In this document: positions 53,096 through 61,944 of the stretch, one piece after another
Position numbering within the stretch: position 1 is the stretch's first letter
How the letters are laid out: each line of letters opens with the position of its first letter
Notes under the pieces: generated by a model
Databases searched by the model: none
What the model was told of the DNA's origin: nothing
What the model saw: the letters and a program-made list of their open reading frames with translations, nothing else
Program-made: the position numbers and the translations under genes
From: Bradyrhizobium sp. C9
Lineage (GTDB): Bacteria; Pseudomonadota; Alphaproteobacteria; Rhizobiales; Xanthobacteraceae
Assembly: GCF_002532045.1 (NCBI RefSeq)
Contig: NZ_NWTG01000030.1
Coordinates: 1-64,000 of the forward strand
Length of the DNA stretch: 64,000 nt
Direction of reading: 5' to 3'

Positions 53096-53127
53096 AGCGG
53101 AGGCAGCGATGCCTCCGCTTTGCTTTT
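53096..53127 (+). terminator. Rho-independent terminator of the polar-growth gene
   Basis: AGCGGAGGCA-GCGA-TGCCTCCGCT is a perfect 10-bp stem followed by TTGCTTTT, beginning 28 bp past the stop. Confidence 0.88.
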
Positions 53128-53166
53128 GACCGACGCAAAAATCGCGGCAGAGCCGAGAGGGTTCAG

Positions 53167-53511
53167 ATGTTGCTCGCACGCTGGCGCCCCATCGTCGCAC
53201 TGACGGTGCTCGGGACAATCGGGATGACCGCGGTTGCGACGGCGGACCCGATCCAGCCGTCCAAAATCCGGACCATCAAAATACAGGAGCCGAACAAGCC
53301 GACAGCCGACACACCCGTCCGTCCGGCCGGCGGTAAGGCCCACGATGCGTCCAGCCGCGAATGGCCGGCAACGCAGGGCGTCGTCGATGCGGCATCCGAT
53401 CCTCATCATATTCGCAGCTTGAGGATACGGTCCGAGCAGACGTATCCAGACGACCGCTATCGCCGCTTCGTTCCTGAAGCTGCCGAGCCGTCTCAGGTAG
53501 CGCCCCAGTAG
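53167..53511 (+). CDS. Secreted small hypothetical protein
   Basis: 114 residues. Residues 1-26 form a signal peptide (WRPIVALTVLGTIGMTAVATA). The mature part is polar and Pro-rich with no Cys (KIRTIKIQEPNKPTADTPVRPAGG, then DASDPHHIRSLRIRSEQTYPDDRYRRF-like sequence), probably disordered. No family is recognised. It follows the polar-growth gene beyond its terminator and converges on mlaD. Confidence 0.6.
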   Translation: MLLARWRPIVALTVLGTIGMTAVATADPIQPSKIRTIKIQEPNKPTADTPVRPAGGKAHDASSREWPATQGVVDAASDPHHIRSLRIRSEQTYPDDRYRRFVPEAAEPSQVAPQ

Positions 53512-53550
53512 CGCTGCGACGATCGTCGGAACGAACGGAGGGCGCGTGGC

Positions 53551-54426
53551 CTATTGCTGCCGGCGCCGCGGCACGGCCGGTGCTGCGGCGGGAGCCGGCG
53601 CGGGCTCGGGTGCGGCGTTGTTGCTGCCGCCGAAGATCACCCGGCTCGGGTTGCGGTCGAAATTGTTCACGGCGCGGCTGATGTCGGACAGCGTGCGGCG
53701 GCCGTCGTTGATCAGGAGATTGGAGCGCTTGTCGACGTTGTCGGCGAGCTCGCGGATCGACTTCACCATCAGGTTCAGCTCGCTGCCATTGTTGCCGCCC
53801 GCGATCGCATTGAGGCCCAGCATCAGATTGTCGGCCTTGCCCATCACGCCGTCGACCTTGAGCATGACGTTGTCGATCTTCTCGGAATTGCGCGCTAAGG
53901 CCTGGGTGAAGACCTCGAGATTCTTCAGCGAATTCTTCACCGACTGCTGATTGTCGGCGACGATGCGGTTGACGTTCTGCAGGGTGGCGCGGATCGCCTC
54001 GGTGACGTCCTGCAGCGCGTTCGGGTCGGCGGTCAGAACCGGGATGCCGTCCTCATCGAGCGGAACCGGCGGGGCGGCCTCCTCGCCGCCCTTCAGCGAA
54101 ATCGCGGCGACGCCGGTCAGGCCCTGGAATTCGAGGCCGACCAGGGTGTCCTTGCGCAGCGGTGCGTTGTTCTCGATCATCGCCAGCGCGACCACGCGCC
54201 GGGGGTTGTCGAGCTTGACCGAGACCACTTCCCCTATCCGGATACCGTTAAAATTGACATTACCGCCATTGCGCAGGCCCGACGCCGGCCCCTCGAAGAT
54301 CACCCGCAACGGGCTGCGCTGCTTGGTGGTGTGCAGGCTCTGGAACCACAGCACGAAGCCGAACGCCGCGGCGATTACCGCCAGCGTGAAAACCCCGATC
54401 AAGACGTAATTCGCCCGCGTTTCCAT
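53551..54426 (-). CDS. mlaD: MlaD/MCE-domain lipid transport protein
   Basis: 291 residues. One N-terminal membrane anchor (ANYVLIGVFTLAVIAAAFGFVLWF) is followed by a single MCE domain (SPLRVIFEGPASGLRNGGNVNFNGIRIGEVVSVKLD ... LVGLEFQGLTGVAAISLKGG), then a long helix and a Pro/Ala-rich tail. MlaD forms a hexameric ring on the MlaE-MlaF transporter that moves phospholipids between inner membrane and periplasm. It is the last gene of mlaE-mlaF-mlaD. A 121-bp gap with a palindromic repeat separates it from mlaF. Confidence 0.92.
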   Translation of the reverse strand: METRANYVLIGVFTLAVIAAAFGFVLWFQSLHTTKQRSPLRVIFEGPASGLRNGGNVNFNGIRIGEVVSVKLDNPRRVVALAMIENNAPLRKDTLVGLEFQGLTGVAAISLKGGEEAAPPVPLDEDGIPVLTADPNALQDVTEAIRATLQNVNRIVADNQQSVKNSLKNLEVFTQALARNSEKIDNVMLKVDGVMGKADNLMLGLNAIAGGNNGSELNLMVKSIRELADNVDKRSNLLINDGRRTLSDISRAVNNFDRNPSRVIFGGSNNAAPEPAPAPAAAPAVPRRRQQ

Positions 54427-54501
54427 CAATTGCTCGCGTTCATCACTCTTGGGCGCTCGCGCAGTCGGCCTGCGTTCGAGCCCGTCGAATTCCCTGTTGG
54501 C

Positions 54502-54545
54502 GCATGATCTCGTCCGAAAACCGGCCTTTTCGTTTCGGGATCATG
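54502..54545. repeat. Palindromic dispersed repeat between mlaF and mlaD
   Basis: The element begins GCATGATCTCGTCCGAAAAC, continues CGGCCTTTTCGTTTCGG and ends GATCATG. It resembles the Bradyrhizobium repeat GCATGATCCGGAAAA...GGAACCGGTTTTCC...GATCATGC, in diverged form. It would be transcribed within the operon and can fold as a hairpin. Confidence 0.6.
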
Positions 54546-54547
54546 GG

Positions 54548-55315
54548 CTAGGCCACAACGGCTCGGGCGCGCTTGCCGTTGAAATATTGCTGCAGCCACG
54601 GATGCTGCGATGCCTTCATGTCGGCGATCGATCCTGCAGCAATGATCTTACCGTTCCCTAAAACGGCGATACGGTCGCACGCGGTGTAAAGACTGTCGAG
54701 ATCGTGGGTTACCATGAAAACGGTCAGCCCCAAAGTGCGCTGCAGGGTGCGCACCAACTCGTCGAAATCGCCGGCGCCGATCGGATCGAGGCCCGACGTC
54801 GGCTCGTCGAGAAACACCAGCTCGGGATCGAGCGCGAGTGCGCGCGCCAGCGCAACGCGCTTGATCATGCCGCCGGACAGTTCCGACGGATAGCGATCGG
54901 CGACCTCGGGCTTCAGCCCGACCATCACGAGCTTCGCCACCATGATCTCGTCGAGCAGCCGCTGCGAGACCCGCAGATATTCGCGCGCCGGAAACTGGAT
55001 GTTCTGGCGCACCGTGAGCGAGGAGAACAGCGCACCCTGCTGGAACAGGATGCCCCAGCGCCGCTCGACGGCGCGGCGCTGCGCCGAGCTCGCGGCATCG
55101 AGATCGACGCCGAACACCTCGATGCGGCCGGACACCTTCGGCACTAGGCCGATGATGGTGCGCGTCAGCACCGACTTGCCGGCGCCCGATGGGCCGACGA
55201 AGCCGAGGATCTCGCCGCGCTTGACGTCGAGGTCGAGGCCGTCGAGCACGCGCGTGCTGCCGAATTGAACCGTGATGTCGCGGACCCGGATGATGGCGTC
55301 GTCCTGCTCGGCCAT
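54548..55315 (-). CDS. mlaF: ABC transporter ATPase MlaF
   Basis: 255 residues, a complete ABC ATPase. Walker A is GPSGAGKSV, the Q-loop is GILFQQGALFSSLTV, the signature is LSGGMIKRVALARAL, Walker B is LVFLDEPTSGLDP, and the H-loop is VTHDLDSL. The FQQGALFSSLTV-type Q-loop and GMIKR signature are typical of MlaF. It powers lipid movement through MlaE. Its ATG lies two bases after the mlaE stop, so the genes are translationally coupled. Confidence 0.94.
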   Translation of the reverse strand: MAEQDDAIIRVRDITVQFGSTRVLDGLDLDVKRGEILGFVGPSGAGKSVLTRTIIGLVPKVSGRIEVFGVDLDAASSAQRRAVERRWGILFQQGALFSSLTVRQNIQFPAREYLRVSQRLLDEIMVAKLVMVGLKPEVADRYPSELSGGMIKRVALARALALDPELVFLDEPTSGLDPIGAGDFDELVRTLQRTLGLTVFMVTHDLDSLYTACDRIAVLGNGKIIAAGSIADMKASQHPWLQQYFNGKRARAVVA

Positions 55316-55317
55316 GA

Positions 55318-56451
55318 TCACATCCCGATCGAGGCGAAGAAGATCGCGAACACGCCGTCCATCACGATCACGAAGAAGATCCCTTTCACCACCGACGCGG
55401 TGGTGTGCTGACCGAGCGACTCCGCCGAGCCCTGCACCGCAAGCCCCTCGACGCAGGCGACGATGCCGATCACCGCGGCCATCACAGGCGCCTTGACCAT
55501 GCCGACGATGAAATGGTCGATCGATATGGCATCACGAAGGCGGAGCAGGAAGGCCTCCGGATCGACGCCGCCATAGAGCCACGCCACCAGGCCGCCGCCA
55601 TAGAGCGCGGCCATCGCGCCGAGAAAGGCCAGGATCGGCAGCGCCAGCACCAGCGCCAGCATGCGCGGCAGGATCAGGACCTCGATCGGATCGAAGCCCA
55701 TGGTGCGCAGCGCGTCGATCTCCTCGCGCATCTTCATCGAGCCGAGCTCGGCGGTATAGGCCGAGCCGGAACGGCCCGCGACCATGATCGCGACCAGCAG
55801 CACGCCGATCTCGCGCAACACCAGCACGCCGAGCATGTCGACCACGAAGATATCGGCGCCGAACCTGCGGAAATGGAAGATGCCCTGCTGCGAGATGATG
55901 CAACCGATCAGGAAGGTGATCAGCACCACGATGGGCACCGCGCGCCAGCACACCTGCTCGAGGTGATGCACCGTCGAGGTCAGGCGGAAGCTGCGCGGAT
56001 GGATCAGCACGTTGCCGGCCGCGGCCAGCACCGCACCGAGCATGTCGACGAGGCCGATGATCGTGCCGCTGACCCCGGCCACGGTGCGGCCGATCTGCTC
56101 GAGCATCCCCGTGATCGACAGCCGGTCGCTGACGACCCTGGGCGCCGGACCGACGCGGCGCACCTCGTCGACCAGGCTGGAATAATTGGCGGAGAGGCCC
56201 GCGATCTCCGCTTCGGCGCTGGCATCGCTCAGGCTGCGGCGCAGCCGCTCGATCAGCCACGCGCCGAACGTGTCGAGGCTCGCGACCTGCGACACGTCGA
56301 TGAAGATATGGGGACGGCTGCCGCGCAGTTTCTCGGCGTCGGAGACGATCCGCTCAAGCGCAGGCGCAAAGCGGGCTGTCCAGTTGCCCGCCGCGCACAA
56401 CGCCAGTCCTTCGCCTTGGGCTATCCGCTCCAGTGTCGGGTCGCCGCTCAC
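55318..56451 (-). CDS. mlaE: MlaE permease with N-terminal STAS domain
   Basis: About 377 residues. Residues 1-110 are a STAS (MlaB-like) domain (FIDVSQVASLDTFGAWLIERLRRSL). Residues 120-375 are the MlaE permease, with RAVPIVVLITFLIGCIISQQGIFHF, GRSGSAYTAELGSMKMREEIDALRTMGFDPIEVLILPRMLALVLALP and QGSAESLGQHTTASVVKGIFFVIVMDGVFAIFFA. It forms the membrane channel of the Mla lipid transporter; the STAS part replaces a separate MlaB. The GTG at 56451 has AGG six to nine bases upstream. An alternative TTG lies six codons earlier. No mlaA or mlaC gene is present here. Confidence 0.92.
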   Translation of the reverse strand: MSGDPTLERIAQGEGLALCAAGNWTARFAPALERIVSDAEKLRGSRPHIFIDVSQVASLDTFGAWLIERLRRSLSDASAEAEIAGLSANYSSLVDEVRRVGPAPRVVSDRLSITGMLEQIGRTVAGVSGTIIGLVDMLGAVLAAAGNVLIHPRSFRLTSTVHHLEQVCWRAVPIVVLITFLIGCIISQQGIFHFRRFGADIFVVDMLGVLVLREIGVLLVAIMVAGRSGSAYTAELGSMKMREEIDALRTMGFDPIEVLILPRMLALVLALPILAFLGAMAALYGGGLVAWLYGGVDPEAFLLRLRDAISIDHFIVGMVKAPVMAAVIGIVACVEGLAVQGSAESLGQHTTASVVKGIFFVIVMDGVFAIFFASIGM

Positions 56452-56593
56452 CTTTTGCCTACCCCTCAAGCCGGCTGGCCGCCGCTCACGCAGATTCCCC
56501 GGCGACGCCGGTTTGGCTTGTCGAATCTGTCACTAACCAGCCATAGTTGGTTGCGCGTCGCAAGCTACGGTTCAGGAAATAGTAGACTTTAAA

Positions 56594-57595
56594 ATGACTT
56601 CCACCCCTCCCGGAGCGATTTCCCTGACCGCGCGGATCGAGCGCTGGCCGATCGCCGGGACCTTCACGATCAGCCGTGGCGCCAAAACCGAGGCCGTCGT
56701 CGTCGTGGCCGAGGTGAGCCAGGGCGGCCTCATTGGTCGCGGCGAATGCGTGCCCTACCCGCGCTATGGCGAAACGCCCGAGACGACGCTGCAGGCGATC
56801 CAGGCGATGCAGCAACCGCTCGCTCGTGGCATGGACCGGATCGCCTTGCAGGCCGGCATGCCCGCCGGGGCCGCCCGCAATGCGCTGGATTGCGCGCTGG
56901 CGGACCTCGAGGCCAAACGCGCCGGCATGCGGATCTGGAACCTGCTCAGCCGGCCTGCGCCCGAGCCACGCACCACCGCCTATACGATTTCGCTCGGGAC
57001 AGCAGAGGCGATGGCGGAGGCCACCGCCAAGGCCGCGCATCGCGCGCTGCTCAAGATCAAGCTCGGCGGCGATGGTGACGCCGCGCGGATCGCCGCCGTG
57101 CGCAAGGCGGCACCCACCTCCGAACTGATCGTCGATGCCAATGAAGCCTGGACCGCGGACAACCTCGCCGCCAATCTCGCGGCCTGCGCCGATGCCGGCG
57201 TCACGCTGATCGAGCAGCCGCTGCCGGCGGGCAAGGACGAGGCGCTGCTGCGGATCAAGCGCCCGGTTGCGGTCTGCGCCGACGAGAGCGTGCATGACCG
57301 CGCCTCGCTCGAAGGCCTGCGCGGCCGCTATGACGCCGTCAACATCAAGCTCGACAAGACCGGCGGACTGACCGAGGCGCTGGCGATGGCGGACGCTGCG
57401 AGCGCGCTCGGCTTCGAGATCATGATCGGCTGCATGGTCGCGACCTCGCTCGCGATGGCGCCGGCGATGCTGATCGCGCAAGCCGCGCGCTTCGTCGATC
57501 TCGACGGCCCGCTGCTGCTGGCGAGGGACCGCGACAACGGCCTACGCTACGAGGGCAGCCTGGTCTATCCGCCGGACGCCGCGCTCTGGGGCTAG
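56594..57595 (+). CDS. Dipeptide epimerase (L-Ala-D/L-Glu type)
   Basis: 333 residues of the enolase superfamily, muconate lactonizing subgroup. The N-terminal capping domain has GECVPYPRYGETPETTLQAI. In the barrel, the KxK base is LKIKLGGDGD, the metal ligands are in LIVDANEAW, LIEQPLP and VCADESVHD, and the second Lys is NIKLDKTGGLTEAL. These features are those of YcjG/YkfB enzymes that epimerise murein-derived dipeptides for use as carbon source. It ends in a CTAG shared with the convergent MFS gene. Confidence 0.88.
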   Translation: MTSTPPGAISLTARIERWPIAGTFTISRGAKTEAVVVVAEVSQGGLIGRGECVPYPRYGETPETTLQAIQAMQQPLARGMDRIALQAGMPAGAARNALDCALADLEAKRAGMRIWNLLSRPAPEPRTTAYTISLGTAEAMAEATAKAAHRALLKIKLGGDGDAARIAAVRKAAPTSELIVDANEAWTADNLAANLAACADAGVTLIEQPLPAGKDEALLRIKRPVAVCADESVHDRASLEGLRGRYDAVNIKLDKTGGLTEALAMADAASALGFEIMIGCMVATSLAMAPAMLIAQAARFVDLDGPLLLARDRDNGLRYEGSLVYPPDAALWG

Positions 57596-58764
57596 TGGGT
57601 TAGCCGCTTGCGCGCCAACCACATCACCAGCCCACCCGTCGCTGCCATCGCCGCCATCATGTCGTAGACGCCGAGCCCGAAGCGCGCATAGACCATGCCG
57701 CTGACGATCGCCGTGGTGCTGGCGACGATGCCGCCGCAGGCCGTGAGATAGCCCTGCGCGCGCGCCATCACATGAACCGGCACATGATGCACCATCAGCC
57801 CCATGATGCCGACCTGGGTCAGGCCGAAGCTTAAGCCGTGTCCGAGCTGGACCACGGCCAGCACCGCAAGCGGCGGGTCCTGCGCGGTGATCGCCCAGCG
57901 CGCCACGGCGCTGGCGGCCGCGATCATCACCAGCACAGCCGAAGGCAGCGTGAAGCGCGGCGAAGCTGCAAACAACACGATCTCAGCGATCACGCCGAGC
58001 ACCCAGAGGGCTGCGATGGTCAGGCCGCTGAAACCGGCCTGCTGCCAGGCAATCGATGCGAAGATGTAATAAGCGCCATGGCTGCCCTGGATCAGCGCCG
58101 AGGACACGATGATGGCGAGGAAGGTGGGATTGCGCAGCAGCCTCGGCACGCCGGCCGCGTGCGCGACTGTGGCCACCGGGCGGCCCAGCGGCCGCAACGT
58201 CAGCCCGACCAGCGCCCCGAGTACGGTCACGGCGGTTATGATCCAGATCAGATCGACCTCGGCGACATAGCGCAGCAGGAACCCGCTGATCAGCGCGCAG
58301 ACCGCGAAGGCAGCCGAGCCCCAGAGCCGCAACGGTCCGTAGCTCAGGCCAAATTGCCTGACGCCGCGCAGCGCGTAGGCGTCGGTGAGCGGCACCATCG
58401 GTGTCCACACGCAGCAGGTCAGCGCATAGACCATGAGCAACACCAACGGCTGGTGCTGGGTGCCGATCACGGCAAAGCCGAGCGCGGTGGCGAATCCCGT
58501 CGCGATCATCGCGCCGCGCAGCATCTGGCGCCGCTCCGCCGCCGCAGTGACCAGCGGCAGCACGGTAAAGCGCGTCACCGGCGGCACCGCCGTGATAATG
58601 CCGATCCAGGTGGCGTCGATCCCGATCGCCTTCAGCCACACCGTGAAAAAGGGCAGGTGGACCCCGGTCATCCCGAACGTCGTGGCATAGAACGCCGCGA
58701 GGCTGCGCGCGAATCGCCTCGGCGCAACTTTGGCTGCGATGGGGATTTGTGATTCGGTAGACAT
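57592..58764 (-). CDS. MFS transporter (MFS_1-like, HcaT-type)
   Basis: 390 residues, about 12 membrane helices. It opens RFARSLAAFYATTFGMTGVHLPFFTVWLKAIGIDATWIGII, the pattern of the nucleoside:H+ symporter/3-phenylpropionate (HcaT) MFS group. FGLSYGPLRLWGSAAFAVCALISGFLL is another family block. The substrate is unknown. The ATG at 58764 is preferred over a much longer frame, whose extension is not membrane-like. It overlaps the convergent epimerase by 4 bp, so the two are physically linked and might serve the same peptide pathway, though this is speculative. Confidence 0.85.
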   Translation of the reverse strand: MSTESQIPIAAKVAPRRFARSLAAFYATTFGMTGVHLPFFTVWLKAIGIDATWIGIITAVPPVTRFTVLPLVTAAAERRQMLRGAMIATGFATALGFAVIGTQHQPLVLLMVYALTCCVWTPMVPLTDAYALRGVRQFGLSYGPLRLWGSAAFAVCALISGFLLRYVAEVDLIWIITAVTVLGALVGLTLRPLGRPVATVAHAAGVPRLLRNPTFLAIIVSSALIQGSHGAYYIFASIAWQQAGFSGLTIAALWVLGVIAEIVLFAASPRFTLPSAVLVMIAAASAVARWAITAQDPPLAVLAVVQLGHGLSFGLTQVGIMGLMVHHVPVHVMARAQGYLTACGGIVASTTAIVSGMVYARFGLGVYDMMAAMAATGGLVMWLARKRLTH

Positions 58765-58839
58765 CAATTCAATTGCGATTCGCGCGATATCGTGGTGATC
58801 GTTAGCGTAACGCGCAGTGATTTGCGCGGAGAGATTGTG

Positions 58840-60171
58840 ATGGCCGAAGAAGCATTCGCCCTGTCTCCGATATCCGCCCGCGCGGCCCTGCCGAGCGAGG
58901 AGGACTATGCTGCGATCAGCGCGGCCTTCATGGAGACCTCGCGGGGCCGCTGGTTCCTCGGCGAATACGCCAAGCGCAATCGCAATGCCGATACCCGCAT
59001 GGTGCTCGACGCCGTGGCGCGGATCGAGGACAGCCTCAGCGCGCAGCGGCAAGCCGCCGCAGCGGCCATCAGGGACGAGCAGCTGGCGCAGGCGCTGGCC
59101 GCCCTGCGCGGCGCGATCGAGGCCGCCCAGGCCTCTGCCATCGCGGCACTCGACGGCATCAGTTTCGAGCCGAACCTCGCGCCGGTGCGCAAGGGCGTGC
59201 GGGTGATTCGGGAGATCTCCTGGCGGCTGCGCGAGATCGGCAATGACGGCCGGATCTGCGACATCATCGATTCGCAGGCCAGCGCGATCGAGGCCGGAGC
59301 GACCGCGGTTTCGATGGACGACGCCAAGGTCGTGCTGGATGCCGCTTTCGCGGCGCTCGCCCGCCGGCTCGGCGAATTCGATCCGGACCAGGCAGCGACA
59401 CCCGTGGCTGAGCCAGCGGCCGTGGCCCAAGCACCGGTTGCGGAACCGCCCCCTGCTGCGCCCTCGCCTCAACCAGTGGCAGAGAGCGCTCGCGCCGAGA
59501 GCGCTGCGTCCGACGCGACTGTTGCCGCCACGCCGCGGGCGCCGCCTCAGGAAGCCGTTGCAGCGTCGCCCGCCGAAGCCGCGATGGCTGCCTCAACGCC
59601 GAGCATTGAAGCTGCCGCCACGCCGGAACCGAACGAAGCATGGCTCAAGGCGGAGGCCGCGCTGGCCGAGGCCGAGGCCGCAGAGCTCGCCCGCGTCACC
59701 GAGGCCGCCGCTGACGCCGAGGACGAAGCGGTGCTCGACCTCATCGCGATGGAGATGGGCGCGCCCGATCCGATCGACGAAGAAGCGATCGCCGAGGAGA
59801 TGCGCGCTGCAGAGGAGATGCGCGTCGCCGAAGCGATGGCCGACGAGCCCGAGATGGTCGCCCCGGCCATCCAGCCCGAGCCCGCACCGGTGCCCGAGCC
59901 GATCGAGGTCAAGGTCGAGCCGCCGCCGATGGCCGCAGCGCCAATTGCTGCAGCGCCGGTTGCTGCGGCACCGGTTGCCGCGGCTCCGGCAGCCGTGCCG
60001 CCGCCTCTCCCGCCCGCCGTCGAGGCTGCCGCTGCTCCCGCGGCAGAAATCTCACTGGGCTCGACCATCATCGCGAGCGGGCTTTTGAAGAAGCCTGATG
60101 TCGCAGCCAACGATCCGCTCGCGCCGATCCGCCGCATGAGTCAGGCCGAGAGAATCGCGTTCTTCTCATAA
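58840..60171 (+). CDS. Ala/Pro-rich protein with conserved N-terminal helical domain
   Basis: 443 residues, no recognised function. Residues 1-185 are helical and look conserved: DYAAISAAFMETSRGRWFLGEYAKRNRNADTRMVLDAVARIEDSL, then GVRVIREISWRLREIGNDGRICDIIDSQASAIEAG. Its helical bundle is loosely reminiscent of CheZ-type phosphatases, but I see no firm catalytic motif. Residues 190-400 are a long Ala/Pro/Glu-rich disordered stretch. The C-terminus has a short conserved-looking peptide, RRMSQAERIAFFS. GGAGAG sits six bases before the ATG. Confidence 0.65.
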   Translation: MAEEAFALSPISARAALPSEEDYAAISAAFMETSRGRWFLGEYAKRNRNADTRMVLDAVARIEDSLSAQRQAAAAAIRDEQLAQALAALRGAIEAAQASAIAALDGISFEPNLAPVRKGVRVIREISWRLREIGNDGRICDIIDSQASAIEAGATAVSMDDAKVVLDAAFAALARRLGEFDPDQAATPVAEPAAVAQAPVAEPPPAAPSPQPVAESARAESAASDATVAATPRAPPQEAVAASPAEAAMAASTPSIEAAATPEPNEAWLKAEAALAEAEAAELARVTEAAADAEDEAVLDLIAMEMGAPDPIDEEAIAEEMRAAEEMRVAEAMADEPEMVAPAIQPEPAPVPEPIEVKVEPPPMAAAPIAAAPVAAAPVAAAPAAVPPPLPPAVEAAAAPAAEISLGSTIIASGLLKKPDVAANDPLAPIRRMSQAERIAFFS

Positions 60172-60310
60172 GCGCGACGTGTGCGCGCTGCACATTGACC
60201 TCCCATTTGACCACCCGCGCAGCGTGACTCAGCTCACGTACGGCGGGCAAATCCACCCCTAGCCTCGCTGCGACCGGTCCTGCACCAGGACCAGCTTTTG
60301 GGAGCGCGCG

Positions 60311-61870
60311 ATGGTCCGCCTGACATCCATCATGATATCGGCCGCATTGCTTGGTCTGCTGAGCCTTGGTGGATCAGGCGCAGCATCTGCCGAGACCGGC
60401 GGCATCACCGTCGGCAATGCCGCGCAGGCGCCGGCGCAATCCGTCGATCAGGCCGCTTTGCCGGCGACGCCTAGCGCCGCGGCGCCGGCCGCGCTGCGCG
60501 GCCCCGAGCAGCGCGTCGCGCTCGTGATCGGCAATGCGAACTATGAGAATGCGCCAAAACTCGCCAATCCCGGCAATGACGCGCAGTCGATGGCCGAGCT
60601 GTTGAACGCGGCCGGCTTCGAGGTGATCGCCGCGACCGACCTCAGGCAGGGCGACATGGTGAAGGTGTTGCGGGATTTCTCCGACAAGGTCTCGGCGCGC
60701 GGCCCCGGTACGGTCGCGATGATCTATTACGCCGGCCACGGCGTGCAGCTCGCCGGCGAGAACTATCTGATTCCGGTCGATGCCAGGATCGCAACGCCGT
60801 CCGACCTCGACGGCAATGCGGTGCGCCTCGTCGACGTGATGGGTACGCTGGAGAACATCCCGAGCCGGATGCGCATCGTGGTGCTCGATGCCTGCCGCAA
60901 CAACCCGTTTCCCAACGTCAACGATGCCGGCCGCGGCCTTGCCGTCGTCGATGCACCGAACGGCTCGATCGTCGGCTATTCGACGGCGCCCGGCATGGAA
61001 GCGCAGGACGGCAGCAACGGCCACAGCCCCTACACCAACGCCTTCCTGCGGCTGGCGCGCGAGCCCAATCTGCCGATCGAGCAGCTGTTCAAGCGCATTC
61101 GCCTCGACGTCAACTCGACGACCGACGGCCGCCAGACGCCGTGGGAAAGCTCGTCGCTGACCTCCGACTTCTATTTCTTCGGCGATACCGCCATGGCGTC
61201 AGCGCGTGCACCCGCCAATGGCCCGGTGGTGCAGATGGCGTCGAACCTGCCGAACCGCTCGGTGCGCCAGGCCTACGACTTCGTGCTGTCGGAGGGCCGG
61301 CCGGACTACTATGAGGAATTCATCCGGCTGTATCCGCGCGACCCGCTGTGCGACCGCATTCGCTTCCTGCTGACGAACTGGCTGCAGGTCGCGGCCTGGC
61401 ACAAGGCCGTGCTTGCCAACACGCCGTTCGCCTACAAGACCTTCCACGACAATTTCGGCAACAGCCCCTATGCGCAACAGGCGTTGAAGCTGCAAGCGCG
61501 GCCGAAGGCAATCCCGCTGATGCAGTTCACGCGGCTGTCAAATCGTCCGACCTTCCAGCCGATCAATGCCGGTTTGCAAGGCACCGTCGGCAGGATCGTG
61601 ACCATGCCCGCGCCCGGAGCGAAGCCGATCGGCATGCCGAGCCCAATCGGCAAGGGCAAGGTCGCAAGCCTGCCTGTCGCGAATGCCGGCAAGGCCACGT
61701 CGAACCCGACCGTGAAAGACAACACCGGGCAGCACTTCCGCGCCGAGCGGCAAAGCATGCAAGTCAACAAGATGAGATCGGGCGTCGGCCGCGCTTCGTT
61801 CCACGCAAGTCCGTCCGTCTCAAACGGCGGCGGAATGGGCGGCGATCACCGTGGCGGCTTCAGGCACTGA
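60311..61870 (+). CDS. Exported caspase-family peptidase (C14)
   Basis: 519 residues. Residues 1-27 are a signal peptide (MISAALLGLLSLGGSGAASA). A disordered Ala/Pro linker leads to the caspase p20-like domain at about 67-290: RVALVIGNANYENAPKLANPGNDAQSMAELL, catalytic His in MIYYAGHGVQL, catalytic Cys in VVLDACRNNPF. The p10-like end SLTSDFYFFGD closes the domain. Residues 305-400 are an extra helical region (NRSVRQAYDFVLSEGRPDYYEEFIRLYPRDPLCDRIRFLL) and the tail is basic. Substrate and role are unknown; such secreted bacterial caspase homologues are numerous in Rhizobiales. Confidence 0.88.
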   Translation: MVRLTSIMISAALLGLLSLGGSGAASAETGGITVGNAAQAPAQSVDQAALPATPSAAAPAALRGPEQRVALVIGNANYENAPKLANPGNDAQSMAELLNAAGFEVIAATDLRQGDMVKVLRDFSDKVSARGPGTVAMIYYAGHGVQLAGENYLIPVDARIATPSDLDGNAVRLVDVMGTLENIPSRMRIVVLDACRNNPFPNVNDAGRGLAVVDAPNGSIVGYSTAPGMEAQDGSNGHSPYTNAFLRLAREPNLPIEQLFKRIRLDVNSTTDGRQTPWESSSLTSDFYFFGDTAMASARAPANGPVVQMASNLPNRSVRQAYDFVLSEGRPDYYEEFIRLYPRDPLCDRIRFLLTNWLQVAAWHKAVLANTPFAYKTFHDNFGNSPYAQQALKLQARPKAIPLMQFTRLSNRPTFQPINAGLQGTVGRIVTMPAPGAKPIGMPSPIGKGKVASLPVANAGKATSNPTVKDNTGQHFRAERQSMQVNKMRSGVGRASFHASPSVSNGGGMGGDHRGGFRH

Positions 61871-61891
61871 TCAGCCGCACCACACAACGAA

Positions 61892-61931
61892 ACGGGGGCA
61901 GAGCGCGCACCGCCCTGCCCCCCGTTCTTTT
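61892..61931. terminator. Terminator between caspase gene and threonine dehydratase
   Basis: ACGGGGGCAG pairs with CTGCCCCCCGT (one bulged C) across a 13-base loop and is followed by TCTTTT. It lies between the stops of the two convergent genes. Confidence 0.75.
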
Positions 61932-61944
61932 CAAGATGCTGGTC

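Noticed and set aside
47291..53218. Very long minus-strand open frames (980, 633 and 774 codons) antisense to the polar-growth gene
   Set aside because: They are shadows of the repetitive, high-GC plus-strand gene. They lack start signals and family motifs, and the repeats only mirror the coding repeats.
57592..59472. 626-codon version of the MFS transporter
   Set aside because: The extra N-terminal 236 codons are antisense to the Ala/Pro-rich gene and are not membrane-like; the ATG at 58764 gives a normal 12-helix protein.
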